A stretch of DNA of 64,000 bases, taken from assembly GCF_004353185.1 (NCBI RefSeq), contig NZ_SMUS01000002.1:62001-126000 (forward strand), written 5' to 3'. Under the pieces are notes generated by a model. That model did no database searches. It was given only the letters and a program-made list of their open reading frames with translations, and was not told the origin of the DNA. The DNA comes from Clostridium cuniculi (lineage in GTDB: Bacteria > Bacillota > Clostridia > Clostridiales > Clostridiaceae). The stretch's first letter is position 1; each line of letters begins with the position of its first letter. This document shows, in pieces, positions 63,208 to 64,000 of this stretch. A program made the position numbers and the translations under genes.

Positions 63208-64000
63208 ATTTTTCTATATAATTAATGACATGTTTTATAATCATATTAATGCTTCCGTCACCATTACGCTGGATTTCAAATTTACTATTATCATGGTAAG
63301 CATCCTCATTAATATATAAATCTATATCTTTATCAATTTTAAGTCTAATTCTCTTAAGCTTTTTTTCAACCCAAGCCTTATCAACTGCAACTTCCTCTTC
63401 TAACCCGTTCCCCTTCATAAACACTTCAAAGTCTTGCCTTTTTGTTGGATCTTCCTTAAATAATTCGTTAGAAATTTCTTGGATATTAATTGAATCCTCT
63501 TCTTTTAATTTACTCTTAACAGTTGTTCTAATTAATTCAGCTTGTTCCGCATTTTCTGTGATATTACTTCTAGTCCAAGTCTCTGCTGCCTTTAAGAATG
63601 TTTTTGTCATATCTCTTTTATTAGCAACAATACTACACCCTAAAAAGCTATTCATAAAATAATTAGCTCCATATTCATCATCTTCACTAGACTTCTTTTG
63701 CTTATCAATGACATATAAATCAAATATTTGCCCTTCTCTAATTGGCTTTATAAATGCTGCTTTTTGAATTCTTTGACTGCTACCTGGTAAACCTGCTGCT
63801 TGTGGAACTATTCCTATTCCAATCTTATCATTAACAAACTCTACAGAGTGAGTAAAGTTTTTAACATAATCCATTTTAAGTATTCCTATCATTGGACCAA
63901 CATCTGTAATTAAAGATGCTACTATTAAATCACAAGCTGGAATATTAACATTCCCTTTCATAATAGAAAAAAGTTGTCTAGATAATTCCTTAGACAACCC
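63206..64000 (-). CDS. Nucleoid-associated protein, NdpA/YejK family (N-terminus outside window)
   Basis: At least 265 residues of the nucleoid-associated protein family. The visible part contains GILKMDYVKNFTHSVEF, KAAFIKPIREGQIFDLYVID, NYFMNSFLGCSIV and the C-terminal basic domain (VEKKLKRIRLKIDKDIDLYI). The frame is open to the right edge; no ATG with a ribosome binding site is seen, and the first Leu at the edge reads as part of a longer protein. So the start is beyond 64000. The role in DNA binding is inferred from the family and not otherwise tested. Confidence 0.85.
   Translation of the reverse strand, partial: GLSKELSRQLFSIMKGNVNIPACDLIVASLITDVGPMIGILKMDYVKNFTHSVEFVNDKIGIGIVPQAAGLPGSSQRIQKAAFIKPIREGQIFDLYVIDKQKKSSEDDEYGANYFMNSFLGCSIVANKRDMTKTFLKAAETWTRSNITENAEQAELIRTTVKSKLKEEDSINIQEISNELFKEDPTKRQDFEVFMKGNGLEEEVAVDKAWVEKKLKRIRLKIDKDIDLYINEDAYHDNSKFEIQRNGDGSINMIIKHVINYIEK

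Overview
The window is chromosomal DNA from a low-GC, spore-forming, anaerobic Firmicute, most likely Clostridium sensu stricto. The reasons are the strong A/T bias with A/T-ending codons, GGAGG-type ribosome binding sites, the cggR-gap-pgk-tpiA-gpmI glycolytic operon, a cysteine-type T-box leader, rubrerythrin, oxygen-labile L-serine dehydratase, and the prkA-yhbH-spoVR cluster. No insertion sequence, prophage, CRISPR array or rRNA is visible. The species cannot be fixed from sequence reading alone. Both ends cut genes: a sugar-binding lipoprotein at the left and a nucleoid-associated protein at the right.

Region 1 (1-14.4 kb) looks like a mannan/galactomannan utilisation locus. It has a sortase-anchored extracellular GH26 beta-mannanase, a cytoplasmic GH36 alpha-galactosidase, a GH1 beta-glycosidase, a ROK sugar kinase and an ABC substrate-binding lipoprotein; the permeases are probably left of the window. 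A LytS/YesM-type sensor kinase, a YesN-type regulator and a membrane-anchored substrate-binding protein sit in the middle and probably form a three-part sugar sensor. Two similar AAACGTTT-centred operators precede the lipoprotein and the mannanase.

Region 2 (14.6-23.7 kb) has two DegV fatty-acid-binding proteins flanking the glycolytic operon, which carries a recognisable double CggR operator, plus the tRNA methyltransferase TrmL. Region 3 (23.8-36.5 kb) is housekeeping: a VanW/G5 envelope protein, a GH25 muramidase, D-Ala-D-Ala ligase, endonuclease III, PlsC, QueG, CysE, CysK under a T-box, a soluble PRC/MgtE-N/CBS protein with a candidate RNA switch in its leader, a diacylglycerol-kinase-family lipid kinase and divergent PssA. 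Region 4 (36.5-47.8 kb) has rubrerythrin with two unknown genes, the prkA-yhbH-spoVR operon, RecQ, tRNA-Leu(TAA), an orphan sensor kinase and a PHP phosphoesterase. Region 5 (48-54.9 kb) has class II aldolase, a degenerate ThiM-like protein, L-serine dehydratase, a nucleoside-kinase-like protein and a DUF421/DUF4363 pair. Region 6 (55.2-63.2 kb) is a complete arginine operon, argGHCJBDF, behind a promoter overlapped by two ARG-box-like operators.

Most genes are ordinary. The features most worth a second look are non-coding: large palindromic elements between cysK and cysE with a related copy near sdaAB, a sequester/anti-sequester leader before the MgtE-like gene, a perfect 25-bp GC-rich hairpin between argJ and argB, and a composite palindromic repeat inside the glycolytic operon. 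Among proteins, the substrate-binding sensor, the degenerate ThiM-like protein and the Ser-rich insertion in the DUF421 protein stand out. I found no clearly new multi-gene system, and the strongest candidates are labelled as hypotheses.
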